Shown here in pieces: positions 8,901 to 17,310 of a stretch of DNA of 64,000 bases (positions are counted from its first letter, which is position 1; each line of letters opens with the position of its first letter). The translations under genes were made by a program, and so were the position numbers. The stretch is taken from the NCBI GenBank assembly GCA_937877455.1, contig CALFIU010000017.1:1-64000 (forward strand). The letters run 5' to 3'. This DNA comes from an uncultured Bacteroidales bacterium (GTDB lineage Bacteria > Bacteroidota > Bacteroidia > Bacteroidales > UBA3824). The notes below the pieces were generated by a model. It did no database searches, was not told where the DNA came from, and saw only the letters and a list, made by a program, of their open reading frames with translations.

Positions 8901-9367
8901 GCCGACAATAATTTTAAAAATTGATTGCGTTCTTTTTCGGGATAACTGAAAAAATTAGCAAAATTGTCTAAAACAACATAAATGCGTTTTTTGTCTTTGT
9001 ATCTAAATTGTATTTTTTTGAAAATATACCAAAACGAACCGTCATCTTCAAAAACTTTGTCTATACATGTAGGCTCGGTAACGCTTTTTTGTAATAGGGT
9101 AATAAATTGATTTACAATGGTTTGATTGGTATTTTTGAAAATTGGAATATCAAATTTAAACGCAATTGAATTTTTTTCTGTTAACTTTTTATCAGTTAAT
9201 GCACCAGATTCTACAAATGCTGTTTTTCCAACGTGTGGCAACGAACGAAGTACTATAATTTTTTCGTTATCAAGCATATACGACAATTGGCGCAAATCAC
9301 TTTCTCGACCTACCAATTTCAAATCGTGATAAATTCTTGAACCAAAAAAAACATTAGATTCGTTCAT
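5978..9367 (-). CDS. STAND-type ATPase with one membrane segment and about 14 WD40 repeats
   Basis: The N-terminal third (residues about 15-420) resembles the novel-STAND NTPase group: LVGRESDLRQL, then a P-loop-like RSLPHVGKTA (Ser42 in place of the usual first Gly), Walker B YVVLDN near 130, and a helical region. A single membrane segment at about 428-450 is followed by the helix AARSNMLSAFAFQKL, a linker commonly seen before WD40 arrays in these proteins. From about 515 to 1110 I count roughly 14 WD40 units, most with FSPDGKY(I/V) and a terminal (L)W or IW/IY, enough for two seven-blade propellers. Such proteins act as sensors or scaffolds; some relatives act in antiviral defence, but nothing nearby supports a defence island. 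Start ATG at 9365-9367 lies 30 bases after a TACTTTTG element. Target unknown. Confidence 0.85.
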   Translation of the reverse strand: MNESNVFFGSRIYHDLKLVGRESDLRQLSYMLDNEKIIVLRSLPHVGKTAFVESGALTDKKLTEKNSIAFKFDIPIFKNTNQTIVNQFITLLQKSVTEPTCIDKVFEDDGSFWYIFKKIQFRYKDKKRIYVVLDNFANFFSYPEKERNQFLKLLSAAVYGNIPDVFNNQLQKIMLGQSEQIFSKDAISLLYDNINLSLLFITEDYAYNYLTILKDYFSGIFQNTINLLPFDIDTAKQAIKHFCKIKLSEEAISVVLEKLTNGTNSILPGELKNACNFLQNFASQNNYSEITAEIIEKSQYFCISHYKKILDTLDSDQRNKLEQFALETVVDDEDKPLPIYSRIAQTKYELTTQTIDYLIDNQIFDILIMLDGRIFLTPSNIEIFNNIKAQKNENNYSKLHHFQPDTRQTLENPNDFSNKKPLKYKRGQMFLTICIAIATISLAFVFLAFSLKGSAEKNERAARSNMLSAFAFQKLETDPTFSLRLAQEAVSLDTSNAQAYSALLNSFYNTDIFYSIAGRLDTKVISANICNGGKNILAITRNPSLEKNSVLLLRQNGDTILELPHKKIVTSATMNQTNNLIITTSYDSVARIFDLNGNLKLEHKGHQAVLWTADFSPDGSKFLTGGSDFNVEVCNIDGSRLSVLSGHGFDVYCAHFSPDNQYIVTSGGDNTARIWTTTGKQLKVLEINEDTRFSMSIIVSAVFSPDGKYILTASNDYINKNHKARLWDLNGIELVTFSGHEDWLNSAFFSPDGNHIITASRDKTVRVWDITGKLEKILKGHGSNVWFSSFLADNQSIMSVGDDKTVRLWCIGKRFESYKNAINVNFACFSPDGLNLMVVQDKSAQIWDLTGEKIAVFKGHTQTINTARFSPDGKFVATASSDGTTHIYSREGKLLKVLDQHSATVNDAVFSPDGKKLITVSNDSTIIIYDLLTNKYIKSYEHNGCVTSVAFSPSGETFVTGGTDKKVVLHSLDGNVVRTFAGHDARVNSVAFSPDGNYVISTSSDESAVLWNKIGEIVFTLRGYENKVNSAVFSPDGKYIITTSDDGKSRLWTIDGRDIMTFRHDGRVKSAVFSPDGKYILTVCCDNKNNKTVKLYMINADGINRHIDKLDLYGPIWKPDAETLKKYGL

Positions 9368-9756
9368 AACTGCTAAAATTTATTAATTTTAAGTTTGCCA
9401 AAAGTAAAAACTAAAAATGAAAAAACTAAACAAAACACGACATTTTTTTCAATAAAAAATTTACATTGTGCAAAACATACTAATAATTAAGCAATTGCTA
9501 TTAGAATTTTTTTTTGTTATAAAATTAAAATATGTAGATTTATGTAAAATAAAATAGTAGTTGTATAAATATACTTTACAATTTGATTGTAGGTAAAAAT
9601 AAACCAAAAACAAAAATCTTTTTTGGTAATTAACTAAAATATACTTGTTTATAAAGTTGTATGCGTCCCCAAAATATTAAAATAAGGTTTATAATCTATA
9701 ATAAATTGTAAAAAATATAAAACAATGATAATAGAATATTATCAATAAATTTTTAC
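9368..9756. other. 389-base AT-rich gap
   Basis: The gap contains the promoter-like TACTTTTG of the WD40-ATPase gene (reverse strand, 9399-9406) and a weak 7-base inverted repeat TGATAAT/ATTATCA at 9726-9744 just past the RluA-type gene stop, which may end that transcript. No coding potential or further structure is visible. Confidence 0.5.
9399..9406 (-). promoter_or_regulatory. -7 element of the WD40-ATPase gene
   Basis: The reverse strand reads TACTTTTG, an exact TAnnTTTG match, about 32 bases upstream of the start codon. A TTTG lies 24 bases further upstream, slightly longer than usual spacing. Confidence 0.4.
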
Positions 9757-11382
9757 CTAAAAATCTGCCTTTTTTTCAACGCAAATTTCACGCAAAAAAA
9801 CAGGATGTGTAAACTTGATTGATTCGGCATGCAAAAACATTCTATCGGCAGCGCGACCATAAAGCATATCGCCCACTATGGGGCAGTTTAAACCATTTGG
9901 ATGTGCTGCATGAACTCTCAGTTGGTGTGTTCGCCCAGTTAGTGGATGAAAAACTACTCGAGTAAAACCGTTAATAAAATCAGAAACTTCAAAAAATGTA
10001 ATGGCAGGTTTACCGTAGGTATAATCAACAATTTGTCGTGGTCGGTCGTTTGGATTGCAACAAATTGGTAGGTCTATTTTACCTTTTGTTGTTTTAAGTT
10101 TACCGTCAAGCAAAGCAATATAGCGTTTTTTTATTAATCTATTTTTAAACTGAACTTGCAAACTTTGATATATCTCTTTACTTTTTGCTATAATTAGTAG
10201 ACCAGAAGTTGCCATATCAAGTCGGTGTACGATAAAAAGGTTTTCTACATCGGAAAATAATCTTTTTGCCTGATAAAATACACAATCTACGTCTAATTTT
10301 CCCGGAACAGATTGTAAACCAGCTGGTTTATTTATTACAGCAAGGTAATTATCATCATATACAATTTCTATTTTTAATTTTTTGTTTGCCAACATTGGGT
10401 CGGGTTCTACATCCAACCCTGTTAACATAAAATTGAGAATTGGGCGGCATTTGGCTATACACGCTGGATAAAAATTTCCGTGTCGTCTTATAATTCCTGT
10501 TGGTGATTTTCCAAGCCAAAATTCTGCCATAGCAATTGGTTTATATTGTTGATTATAAGCATATTGTAAAAGTTTTGGGGCAGCGCAATCACCAGCACCT
10601 GAAGGTGGTATTTGTTGTGGCAATGGGGCGAAAATTTCAAGCAAATTTTTACTTTGTCCCAAGGCATTTAAAATTACAAATTTTTCAAACAATTTTTTTT
10701 GTAATTGTATAGAAAAGGCTTTGCGTTCGGCTTTTAAATTGTCAATTTCTTTAAGAATTGTTTCAAATTTTGCTTTTGTATTATTAATTTCGGCAGCCCA
10801 ACGTTGTTTTATGCGTTTTAATTCTGCTTTTTGAAATTGGCTTTGGGTTATAAGTTCTTGGGATTGGCTTTTTGAAATACATTGAGAGCGTAAAAATTCA
10901 CGATTTTTTTTTGATTCAAGCATAAAATTTTTATACTTTTCAATTTCTTTGTTTGAATTTTTTTCTAATTCAACAATTTTATTTTTTAAAAAGATATATT
11001 TTTCTGATTGTTGTAGTGATAAAATCATATTAGAAAATTCTAAAAGTTTTTTTTCGCCAGTCTTGAAAAATCCATTTGGGGTAAGTAAATCATAAATTGG
11101 AGGTACAAAATATTCAATGTTGTTAGTCCCATTAAAAATACCAGAAAAAGATGCTAAAAATCCAATCTCGTCTTTATTGTTTTTTACAACCAAAACACCA
11201 AACATTTTGCCTTCTGAAAGGCTTTTTTGCCAATCGTAACGAGTAGATAAAAAAGACATTACTTCGTTTTTAGCCAAAATGCATAATTCGTGAGGTGTGT
11301 AACAAAATGGAAAAGTAAATTTTGGTGGCAGTTTTATGTTTGATATATCGTTGCTAAAAACATGAAATTTAACATCTTTCAT
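9757..11382 (-). CDS. RluA-family pseudouridine synthase with long coiled-coil N-terminal extension
   Basis: The C-terminal part (residues about 345-535) is an RluA-type catalytic domain: LAVINKPAGL, catalytic Asp in HRLDMATSG, KRYIALLDG and HPLTGRTHQLRVH. The N-terminal 330 residues add a coiled coil at about 115-220 and a GDCAAPKLLQYAY/AEFWLGKSP/YPACIAKC segment. This whole architecture is known in a subset of RluA proteins from Bacteroidota and some Gammaproteobacteria, where it is of similar length (about 550 aa). It isomerises uridine to pseudouridine in rRNA or tRNA; the target base cannot be read from sequence. It starts 1 base after mtaB and is probably co-transcribed with it. Confidence 0.9.
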   Translation of the reverse strand: MKDVKFHVFSNDISNIKLPPKFTFPFCYTPHELCILAKNEVMSFLSTRYDWQKSLSEGKMFGVLVVKNNKDEIGFLASFSGIFNGTNNIEYFVPPIYDLLTPNGFFKTGEKKLLEFSNMILSLQQSEKYIFLKNKIVELEKNSNKEIEKYKNFMLESKKNREFLRSQCISKSQSQELITQSQFQKAELKRIKQRWAAEINNTKAKFETILKEIDNLKAERKAFSIQLQKKLFEKFVILNALGQSKNLLEIFAPLPQQIPPSGAGDCAAPKLLQYAYNQQYKPIAMAEFWLGKSPTGIIRRHGNFYPACIAKCRPILNFMLTGLDVEPDPMLANKKLKIEIVYDDNYLAVINKPAGLQSVPGKLDVDCVFYQAKRLFSDVENLFIVHRLDMATSGLLIIAKSKEIYQSLQVQFKNRLIKKRYIALLDGKLKTTKGKIDLPICCNPNDRPRQIVDYTYGKPAITFFEVSDFINGFTRVVFHPLTGRTHQLRVHAAHPNGLNCPIVGDMLYGRAADRMFLHAESIKFTHPVFLREICVEKKADF

Positions 11383-11383
11383 T

Positions 11384-12670
11384 TTAATTCAATTGTTTTC
11401 CAATTAGTTCTCCGCCTTCAATACCTATAATTTCAACATCATAAAATTTGTTGGTTTTTACACCGTCAAAAATCTTCATCTTTATCCTAACATAATTCTC
11501 CCCATAACCATACACAAAACCGTCATCCTCAATGGTTTCTGTTAAGATTCTCTGATGCTTGCCGACGAAATTTTTTTGATAATCAGCGGACAATTGTTCA
11601 GATAAATCACGCAAGATTTTTGAGCGTTGATTTTTGATTTTTTCATCAATTTGACAGTCCATTTTATCCGCCAAAGTTCCGCTGCGTCGCGAATATTTGA
11701 AGGCGTGAATATGTCCAAAACCAATCCTTTGCGCTACATCGAGTGTCTGATTAAAATCCTCATCAGTTTCGCCAGGCAAACCTACAATTATATCGGTCGT
11801 TACATTAAAATTGGGGATAATCGACCTGAATTTGTCAACAATGACCATAAAATCTTCACGTGTGTAATGTCGGTGCATACGTTTGAGGACGCTATTGCTG
11901 CCCGATTGAAGACAAAGATGAATATGCGGCGCAAGTTTGGGATTGCGGAACAAATCAACAAAACTATCCGAAAAATCGTCTGGCTCTATCGATGCAATCC
12001 TCAACCGAAAATCACCGTCAATTTCCAAAATTTTTCTTATCAATTCCTCAAAACCAACACCCTCATAATTGTATTTTGAAATATTGACACCAGTTAAAAC
12101 AATCTCCTTGAAACCAAATGTGAGTTCGGTTTTTATGTTGTTCAAAATGTCTTCCACAGGCCTCGAAACAGCCCGCCCACGCACGTATGGAACAATGCAA
12201 TAACTGCAAAAATTGTTGCAGCCGTCCTGAATTTTCACTATTGAGCGAGTGTGGAAAGTTTCCTTTGCCGCCTCAAATCCGAAAACGTCGCCATCGAGGT
12301 TTTTCATGTCAACAATTTCGCCACCAAGATGTGCCTCCACGATTTCGTAAACCAAGTTTTTATGCTTATTGTCAACAACAATCACTTGCGCAGAATATGG
12401 TAGGTATTTTTTTGCGTATTGTTCTGCCATACAACCTGTTACTACCACAAAAGAACCCTTTTTAATGGCGCGGTTGATGTACTCGCGGCTTTTCTTGTCG
12501 GATTGATTAGTGATTGTGCATGTGTTGATTACAAAAATCTCTGCATCAGAGTTTTCAAAATCGTCGTCGGTCATAAAACCCTTTTCGCGAAATTTAGATG
12601 CCAAGGCATCGGTTTCGTAAAGGTTTAATCGGCAGCCAAGGGTTTTGAAAGAAATTGTTTTACGCAACAT
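11384..12670 (-). CDS. mtaB: tRNA t6A37 methylthiotransferase MtaB
   Basis: A radical SAM methylthiotransferase converting N6-threonylcarbamoyladenosine-37 of tRNA to its 2-methylthio derivative. It has the UPF0004 N-terminal domain with cluster cysteines in TLGCRLN, NTCTIT and TGCMAE, the radical SAM motif CNNFCSYC at about residues 150-157, and a C-terminal TRAM-like domain. LGCRLN and CNNFCSYCIVPYVRGR favour MtaB over MiaB or RimO; a RimO homologue is at 29421-30713. A TAATTTTG -7-like element is at 12700-12693. Length 428 aa is normal. Confidence 0.9.
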   Translation of the reverse strand: MLRKTISFKTLGCRLNLYETDALASKFREKGFMTDDDFENSDAEIFVINTCTITNQSDKKSREYINRAIKKGSFVVVTGCMAEQYAKKYLPYSAQVIVVDNKHKNLVYEIVEAHLGGEIVDMKNLDGDVFGFEAAKETFHTRSIVKIQDGCNNFCSYCIVPYVRGRAVSRPVEDILNNIKTELTFGFKEIVLTGVNISKYNYEGVGFEELIRKILEIDGDFRLRIASIEPDDFSDSFVDLFRNPKLAPHIHLCLQSGSNSVLKRMHRHYTREDFMVIVDKFRSIIPNFNVTTDIIVGLPGETDEDFNQTLDVAQRIGFGHIHAFKYSRRSGTLADKMDCQIDEKIKNQRSKILRDLSEQLSADYQKNFVGKHQRILTETIEDDGFVYGYGENYVRIKMKIFDGVKTNKFYDVEIIGIEGGELIGKQLN

Positions 12671-12692
12671 TTTTTTTATTCGATTTCAGATG

Positions 12693-12700
12693 CAAAATTA
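12693..12700 (-). promoter_or_regulatory. -7 element of the mtaB/RluA-type operon
   Basis: The reverse strand reads TAATTTTG, matching TAnnTTTG, 23 bases upstream of the mtaB start codon. No clear -33 TTTG is present at the expected place. Confidence 0.35.
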
Positions 12701-12778
12701 GTTTTTTTTTTTTAATACACTTGTTTTTGGTAAAATATTTGTTTATACTTGCAATATACTAACCTATTTATAACAATT

Positions 12779-14161
12779 ATGAAACTATCGACCAAATTGT
12801 CGTGGATTATGTTGTCGGTGTTGTTGCCACTTGCAGTAGCAGGCATTTACAACATCTACAAAATTTTTGTTGTGTCAGATACAATGGATTATATACAAGT
12901 GGTTTATGGTGAACTTGGAATCTCTACCGACAATGTAGCATATTCTGCCGATTATGTTGACATAAGCAACCAAAACGAAATTATCAACGCCCTTGAAAAA
13001 AGTTCTACAGTAAAAGATTTACCGCAATCCATTGTTTCTGAGGTCAATGAATTAAAAAAACGCTATGCAAATTTTGTATCAGCAGTTCAAAGCGGAGATT
13101 CGGTTGTTGTTGCAGAAAAAAGGATAGCCGTACTCGAATTAGTTAGACCGTTAAAACAAAATATCCTAAACCATACTGCAAGTATTACCAGCGGTACGGG
13201 AAAATGGTTGTTACATTCTATAAATGAAATAATTTGGGGCATTTTTGGCGCGGTTGCAATGACATTTTGGGTATCGTGGCGACAAAGCCGAAGGATAACT
13301 TCACCAATAAAAAACGCCGCAAAAAAATTCAGCCGTGTAGCTGAGGGCGATTTCTCTAATAAAGATTTCGAAAACGATTCCAACGGAGAGTTTCCCGAAC
13401 TTAAAAAAACTGCTGATAATCTTTCTTCGCAGTTGGTAAATATTGTGAATCAGTTGAAAAATAGTGCCGAAAAAATTAACGGAATATCTGGCGAACTTAG
13501 TACGATGGGCAATGAACTCAACAACACTGCCACTTTCCAAGTAGCCTCAACACAAGAAATGAGTACGTCTGTTGATGAGAACTATGACTTAATCAAGCAC
13601 AACCATGCTAATGCTATTGAAACAGAAAAAATTGTTGCAGAATCGTCAAATAATATAAAAGATTGTTTTGAGTCTGCCAAACAAACTGACGAGGCAATGC
13701 ATGAAATTTCGGAGAAAATTTCGATTATTGACACCATTGCATTCCAAACCAACATGTTGGCTTTAAACGCTGCCGTTGAATCTGCAAGAGCAGGTGAAAA
13801 TGGAAAAGGGTTTGCTGTGGTAGCATCTGAAATACGCAAACTCGCCGAAAAATCTGCTGCTGCAGCAAAGGAAATTGATGCTGTTTGCAGCAGTGGCGTG
13901 TCGTCATCGTCCCAGACCAATAAAGTTTTTGAAACAGTGTTGCCGTTGAGCGAAAACATTGTAAAATTGGTGGAAGAAATCGCTGATACCTGCAAAGAGC
14001 AACTATCTTTGAGCGAAGAAATTAGGGTTGCGGTATCAATGTTTGACAATGCTGCAGAGGAGTTTGCTAAATTTGCACGGCAAACTTCCGACAACAGTGC
14101 AAGTCTTAATAGTCTTTCTCAAAAATTTTCTTCTATTGTTGAAACCTTAAAACTCAATTAA
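12779..14161 (+). CDS. Methyl-accepting chemotaxis protein 1
   Basis: A membrane chemoreceptor: first membrane segment at about residues 9-28, a short extracytoplasmic domain of roughly 110 residues, a second segment near 140-165, a HAMP domain, and a signalling domain. The hairpin tip includes [20 protein letters not shown] followed by [18 protein letters not shown], the CheA/CheW contact region. I place the start at the ATG at 12779 (MKLSTKLSW); an in-frame ATG 10 codons earlier adds residues that do not look like part of the receptor. It is 2 bases from a paralogue. No cheA, cheW or motility gene is visible here, so the partner kinase must be elsewhere. Ligand unknown. Confidence 0.88.
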   Translation: MKLSTKLSWIMLSVLLPLAVAGIYNIYKIFVVSDTMDYIQVVYGELGISTDNVAYSADYVDISNQNEIINALEKSSTVKDLPQSIVSEVNELKKRYANFVSAVQSGDSVVVAEKRIAVLELVRPLKQNILNHTASITSGTGKWLLHSINEIIWGIFGAVAMTFWVSWRQSRRITSPIKNAAKKFSRVAEGDFSNKDFENDSNGEFPELKKTADNLSSQLVNIVNQLKNSAEKINGISGELSTMGNELNNTATFQVASTQEMSTSVDENYDLIKHNHANAIETEKIVAESSNNIKDCFESAKQTDEAMHEISEKISIIDTIAFQTNMLALNAAVESARAGENGKGFAVVASEIRKLAEKSAAAAKEIDAVCSSGVSSSSQTNKVFETVLPLSENIVKLVEEIADTCKEQLSLSEEIRVAVSMFDNAAEEFAKFARQTSDNSASLNSLSQKFSSIVETLKLN

Positions 14162-14163
14162 CC

Positions 14164-15540
14164 ATGGGATTGAAAGAGCGTATCAAAAACCTACCAATGT
14201 TCGGTAAACTCGTTTTCACGGGTTTTGTGTTGATGTTTCCGATATTGTTGGTTTGTGTTTACAATATATATAAAGTGTGGTCGATGAACAACACTTGCAC
14301 CGAAATTGCAAGTGGTTACTGCCAAATGCTCAAAATTTGCGACGACATCGATTTTCATATTGCCACCGCCAATCGTGAAACTATGAAAGAAACCTTGCGC
14401 CCCGAAATTGGCAAATTATCTCAGTTAGCTGCATTAGTTAAAAGCGAAGATAAAATCCTTGATAGAGTTCAATATATCGAAAACATGGCTTCAAGCAACG
14501 ATTTGAAATTGTTGTCAAAGGAAATAAAAACTTTAAGAACTATAATTTCTCAAAAAATCACTGCCGAAACCAGTTATCTTGGAGTTTGGGTCAATAGGTC
14601 GAAAACAGAGCAGTTTGTTGGGTTTTCTTTATGCATAATCATCGGGTTGTGGTTTATTTTAAAGATGACACGCAGCATTATTACACCCATTGATGATGTA
14701 GTAAGAAAAACACAGAGCATTGCTGGCGGCAAACTTTCTAACAACAGCCGCATAGAATCGTCAAAGGCTGGAACGGTAAGGATTTTGATGGCATCGCTCG
14801 AAAAACTTTCGGATTATTTACGGGGTATAGTGACCGAAATCCGAACTGGTGCTGATGACATTAATTCTTTTGGAAACGAATTGCAAACTTCCATAAGTAC
14901 GATGAAGACTAACGGTGATTTGCAGACCGAATATGTTGAAAAAGTAATTGGGTTAATGCTGAAAATTAAAGATACAGTTGAGCGTAACGCTGCTAATGCC
15001 CTAAAAGCAGACGAGATTTCAAGAATGGTAGCCATTACTGTTGAGGAATGTCGCCAAGCCGCCACAAAAACAATTCAGTCTATGACGCAGATTGCTGACA
15101 AGATTGCTGTTATTGACGACATCGCTTTTCAAACCAACCTTTTGGCATTAAATGCTGCAGTAGAGGCTGCTCGTGCTGGCGAAAATGGCAAAGGGTTCGC
15201 TGTTGTGGCATCAGAGGTCAAGAAATTGGCTGAAAAATCGGCACAAGCGGCAAAGGAGATTAATGAGGTGAGCGCACAAGGTGTTTCCTCTGCAACGCAA
15301 ACCGATTCCGTTTTTGCGAAAGTGTTGCCAGAGATAATGCGTTCAACAGCTCTCGTAGGCGAAATCAACGCCACATGCAAGGAGCAAGTGTTGAAAGGTT
15401 CGTCAACTTTAATAGGAGCAAAACAGATTGTTGAGTCGTCTAAGCACGTATCTGCTCTTGCACAAGAAACTGCAGCAAATAGCGATGCACTCTCTCACGA
15501 GTCAGAAATATTGTTGGAAGTGATTGATTATTTTGAATAA
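14164..15540 (+). CDS. Methyl-accepting chemotaxis protein 2
   Basis: A paralogue of the preceding receptor with the same order: membrane segment at about 17-37, short sensor region of roughly 110 residues, second membrane segment near 155-172, HAMP, and signalling domain with [20 protein letters not shown] then [18 protein letters not shown] at about residues 318-355. The sensor regions of the two receptors differ clearly while the signalling tips are nearly identical, so they likely sense different cues and feed one kinase. It begins 2 bases after the stop of the first receptor, indicating one transcript. Neither protein ends in a CheR-docking pentapeptide such as NWETF. Confidence 0.88.
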   Translation: MGLKERIKNLPMFGKLVFTGFVLMFPILLVCVYNIYKVWSMNNTCTEIASGYCQMLKICDDIDFHIATANRETMKETLRPEIGKLSQLAALVKSEDKILDRVQYIENMASSNDLKLLSKEIKTLRTIISQKITAETSYLGVWVNRSKTEQFVGFSLCIIIGLWFILKMTRSIITPIDDVVRKTQSIAGGKLSNNSRIESSKAGTVRILMASLEKLSDYLRGIVTEIRTGADDINSFGNELQTSISTMKTNGDLQTEYVEKVIGLMLKIKDTVERNAANALKADEISRMVAITVEECRQAATKTIQSMTQIADKIAVIDDIAFQTNLLALNAAVEAARAGENGKGFAVVASEVKKLAEKSAQAAKEINEVSAQGVSSATQTDSVFAKVLPEIMRSTALVGEINATCKEQVLKGSSTLIGAKQIVESSKHVSALAQETAANSDALSHESEILLEVIDYFE

Positions 15541-15580
15541 ATATCAGATAATTTATTGATAGTCAGATGTTTTTAATTTC

Positions 15581-15649
15581 TTATATGTTTAGGCGTGGGA
15601 GTTGTTTCTTAATAGCAAAGTCGAAACGTACAAGAAAATCATTTTCCAT
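15581..15649 (-). pseudogene. Relic of the 5' end of an Rpn-type nuclease gene
   Basis: Bases 15604-15650 are identical to 16620-16666, which hold the start of the nuclease gene on the same strand. The relic reads MENDFLVRFDFAIKK, then diverges and stops after 22 codons. It sits directly downstream of the full gene and is best explained as the remains of a tandem or paralogous copy. Confidence 0.65.
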
Positions 15650-15669
15650 AGTAGAAGAATTTTTTGTGT

Positions 15670-16665
15670 TTATAATTTTAAAATTTCATTGGGGTCAAGA
15701 CCTATGGCTTGAACGATTATGTTTATGTCAACGCCAACGGCTTTGAGATTGCGAGCAGTTTCGAGTATTGCTTCTGCTCGACCTTCTGCACGACCTTCTG
15801 CACGACCTTCTGCACGACCTTCTGCACGCCCCTCTGCTCGACCTTCTGCACGACCTTTGGCTACTCCTTTTATTTCACCCTCAATTTTTGCCTCTGAAAT
15901 AGCTTCTTCCTCGTTTGACAACGATTCCATGTGTCTGTCATAGCTAAAACGTTCTTCAGCTGTCATTTTAGAATATCTCAACTGCTCTTTGGCTTCCATA
16001 AGCCCTGGAACAGTGGTGTCTGGCTTAATGCTGTTGTTTTTTAGAAAATCCATCCACTCGTCCATAGCATCAGCAACAACCTTACGAAAAGCGTTGATAC
16101 GTATGAGAAAATAACGCGGAAAAATGTCGCCCGAAGTTATTTTTTTGTATGTAAATTTTTGGTCTTTACCAGTTTCTTCTTTTATCTGTTTTATTTGTTC
16201 TACGGTTAGTTCCTCGCGGCGACTAAGACGTAGAGGGTTGTGTGTGTGTACGCCAATCAAATCTGATTTGCATTCGTAGAAATAATCGTCACCCTCGCCA
16301 AGGTCGTAATAAACAATCGAAATGGAAAACACCTGTTTTATTACGCCATAACGCTTTCCATTGCCAATTTGTTCGGTAATGGCTTTCGACACACCGTAAA
16401 GTATGCGTTCAAGGTAATATGTGTAACGTGTGGTTTGAACTTCAACAATAAAAATTTCGCCATTGGTGTCTTTTGCCTTTATGTCAACACGGTTGAACTT
16501 GTCGTCGGAGTCATCTTGGTTTGCCTCGCTTTCGAGAATTTCCTGAATTTTACATTTTTTACCCAAAAACACCTCTATAAACCCCTCTAAAATTGCAAAG
16601 TTGGCTTTATTCCTAAGGAGTTTCTTAATAGCAAAGTCGAAACGTACAAGAAAATCATTTTCCAT
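15670..16665 (-). CDS. Rpn-type PD-(D/E)XK nuclease (transposase-like) with C-terminal GRAE repeats
   Basis: A recombination-promoting-nuclease/putative-transposase family member. The N-terminal 250 residues carry the PD-(D/E)XK core: FLVRFDFAIKKLL, an NRVDIKAKDTNGEIFIVEVQ stretch holding the Asp and Glu-x-Gln metal-site residues, and a YYLERILYGVSKA helix. The C-terminus has seven GRAE units (DNA repeat 15772-15855) and ends QAIGLDPNEILKL, a typical family ending. I choose the ATG at 16665; an upstream in-frame start at 16698 overlaps the -7 element at 16696-16703 and the relic copy also preserves the 16665 start. Proteins of this family can cut DNA and stimulate RecA-independent recombination. 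Repeat-unit number is likely to vary. Confidence 0.85.
   Translation of the reverse strand: MENDFLVRFDFAIKKLLRNKANFAILEGFIEVFLGKKCKIQEILESEANQDDSDDKFNRVDIKAKDTNGEIFIVEVQTTRYTYYLERILYGVSKAITEQIGNGKRYGVIKQVFSISIVYYDLGEGDDYFYECKSDLIGVHTHNPLRLSRREELTVEQIKQIKEETGKDQKFTYKKITSGDIFPRYFLIRINAFRKVVADAMDEWMDFLKNNSIKPDTTVPGLMEAKEQLRYSKMTAEERFSYDRHMESLSNEEEAISEAKIEGEIKGVAKGRAEGRAEGRAEGRAEGRAEGRAEGRAEAILETARNLKAVGVDINIIVQAIGLDPNEILKL
15772..15855 (-). repeat. 12-bp tandem repeat (7 units) inside the Rpn-type gene
   Basis: Seven consecutive 12-base units, forward-strand consensus TTCTGCACGACC with A/T and A/C variants, encode (GRAE)7 on the reverse strand. Unit length is a multiple of three, so slippage would change protein length without breaking the frame. 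Confidence 0.9.
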
Positions 16666-16695
16666 AATAGTGGTCGTTTGGGTAATTTCTTGTTG

Positions 16696-16727
16696 CAAAG
16701 ATAATAAAACTTTTTGAAACGGGCAAA
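16696..16727 (-). promoter_or_regulatory. Promoter of the Rpn-type nuclease gene
   Basis: On the reverse strand TTTG (16727-16724), 20 bases, then TATCTTTG (16703-16696). Near-perfect Bacteroidota promoter. It fixes the gene start downstream, at 16665. Confidence 0.6.
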
Positions 16728-16793
16728 AAGTTTCTGCTGTATATTAGTTAAAATTGTAAAAATATTTTAACCACCAACGTGTAGTTATTTTCG

Positions 16794-17171
16794 TTAAATT
16801 GTGAAAAAATTATTATGAATTTGAGGTTTTCGATTACTTTCATTTTGATATGACCGCATTTCTTTGGCGAAAATTGTTTTCTTGGTCGCGGTCAACAAAT
16901 GAATGGCGATGAACCAATAGCGTAATGGCAAATTACTGCCGTGCATTACGGTACCAGATGTAAGTATGGTCTGATGATGGCAATGTTTACATATCCAACT
17001 ATTGCTTACTTTGTTCCAATAATACGCCTTTCCCCCGCATTTAGTACACACACTACTCCTTGTGCCTGGCGAACCGCCTTTAAATGTTGTTCGCAAGATT
17101 CCTCTGTGAAAAAATGTTCTGTAAACTCTATCAATTTCATAATCAACATGTTTTGTGCTATTATATTTCAA
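16794..17171 (-). pseudogene. Truncated IS1595-type transposase (zinc-ribbon part only)
   Basis: About 125 residues matching the N-terminal part of IS1595-family transposases: a zinc ribbon with CTKCGGKAYYW and WICKHCHHQT (two CxxC pairs), then SGTVMHGSNLPLRYWFIAIH and LLTATKK, then AKEMRSYQ. The DDE-type catalytic domain that should follow is absent, replaced by about 20 unrelated residues and a stop. No terminal inverted repeats are visible. It is a non-functional remnant of an insertion next to the Rpn-type nuclease. Confidence 0.8.
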
Positions 17172-17285
17172 ATTAAAAAGTTATTTTATGTTAAATGCGG
17201 ATATCCATTTTTGTTAATGTAAATTAAAAATTATTCAATAAACAAAAATAATTTGGAAAAACGATAAAAAAAAAGTTATAATTTA

Positions 17286-17293
17286 TAATTTTG
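17286..17293 (+). promoter_or_regulatory. -7 element of the LysE-type exporter/esterase operon
   Basis: TAATTTTG matches TAnnTTTG, ending 17 bases before the TTG start at 17311. No well-placed -33 box is seen. Confidence 0.35.
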
Positions 17294-17310
17294 CAGCAAA
17301 AACTTAGAAA

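Noticed and set aside
5978..9367. Defence island around the STAND-WD40 gene
   Set aside because: Neighbours are metal uptake and RNA-modification genes; no nuclease, reverse transcriptase or toxin partner is adjacent.
13582..14094. Long reverse-strand open frame inside the first chemoreceptor gene
   Set aside because: It mirrors the repetitive coiled-coil codons of the receptor; it has no promoter, ribosome-binding context or recognisable domain, and the forward frame is clearly coding.
15772..15855. Possible CRISPR array
   Set aside because: The repeats are 12 bases long, directly adjacent with no spacers, and encode GRAE units in a nuclease gene.
16666..16698. Upstream start for the Rpn-type nuclease
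   Set aside because: It would lie within the -7 element at 16696-16703, and the relic copy preserves only the downstream start.
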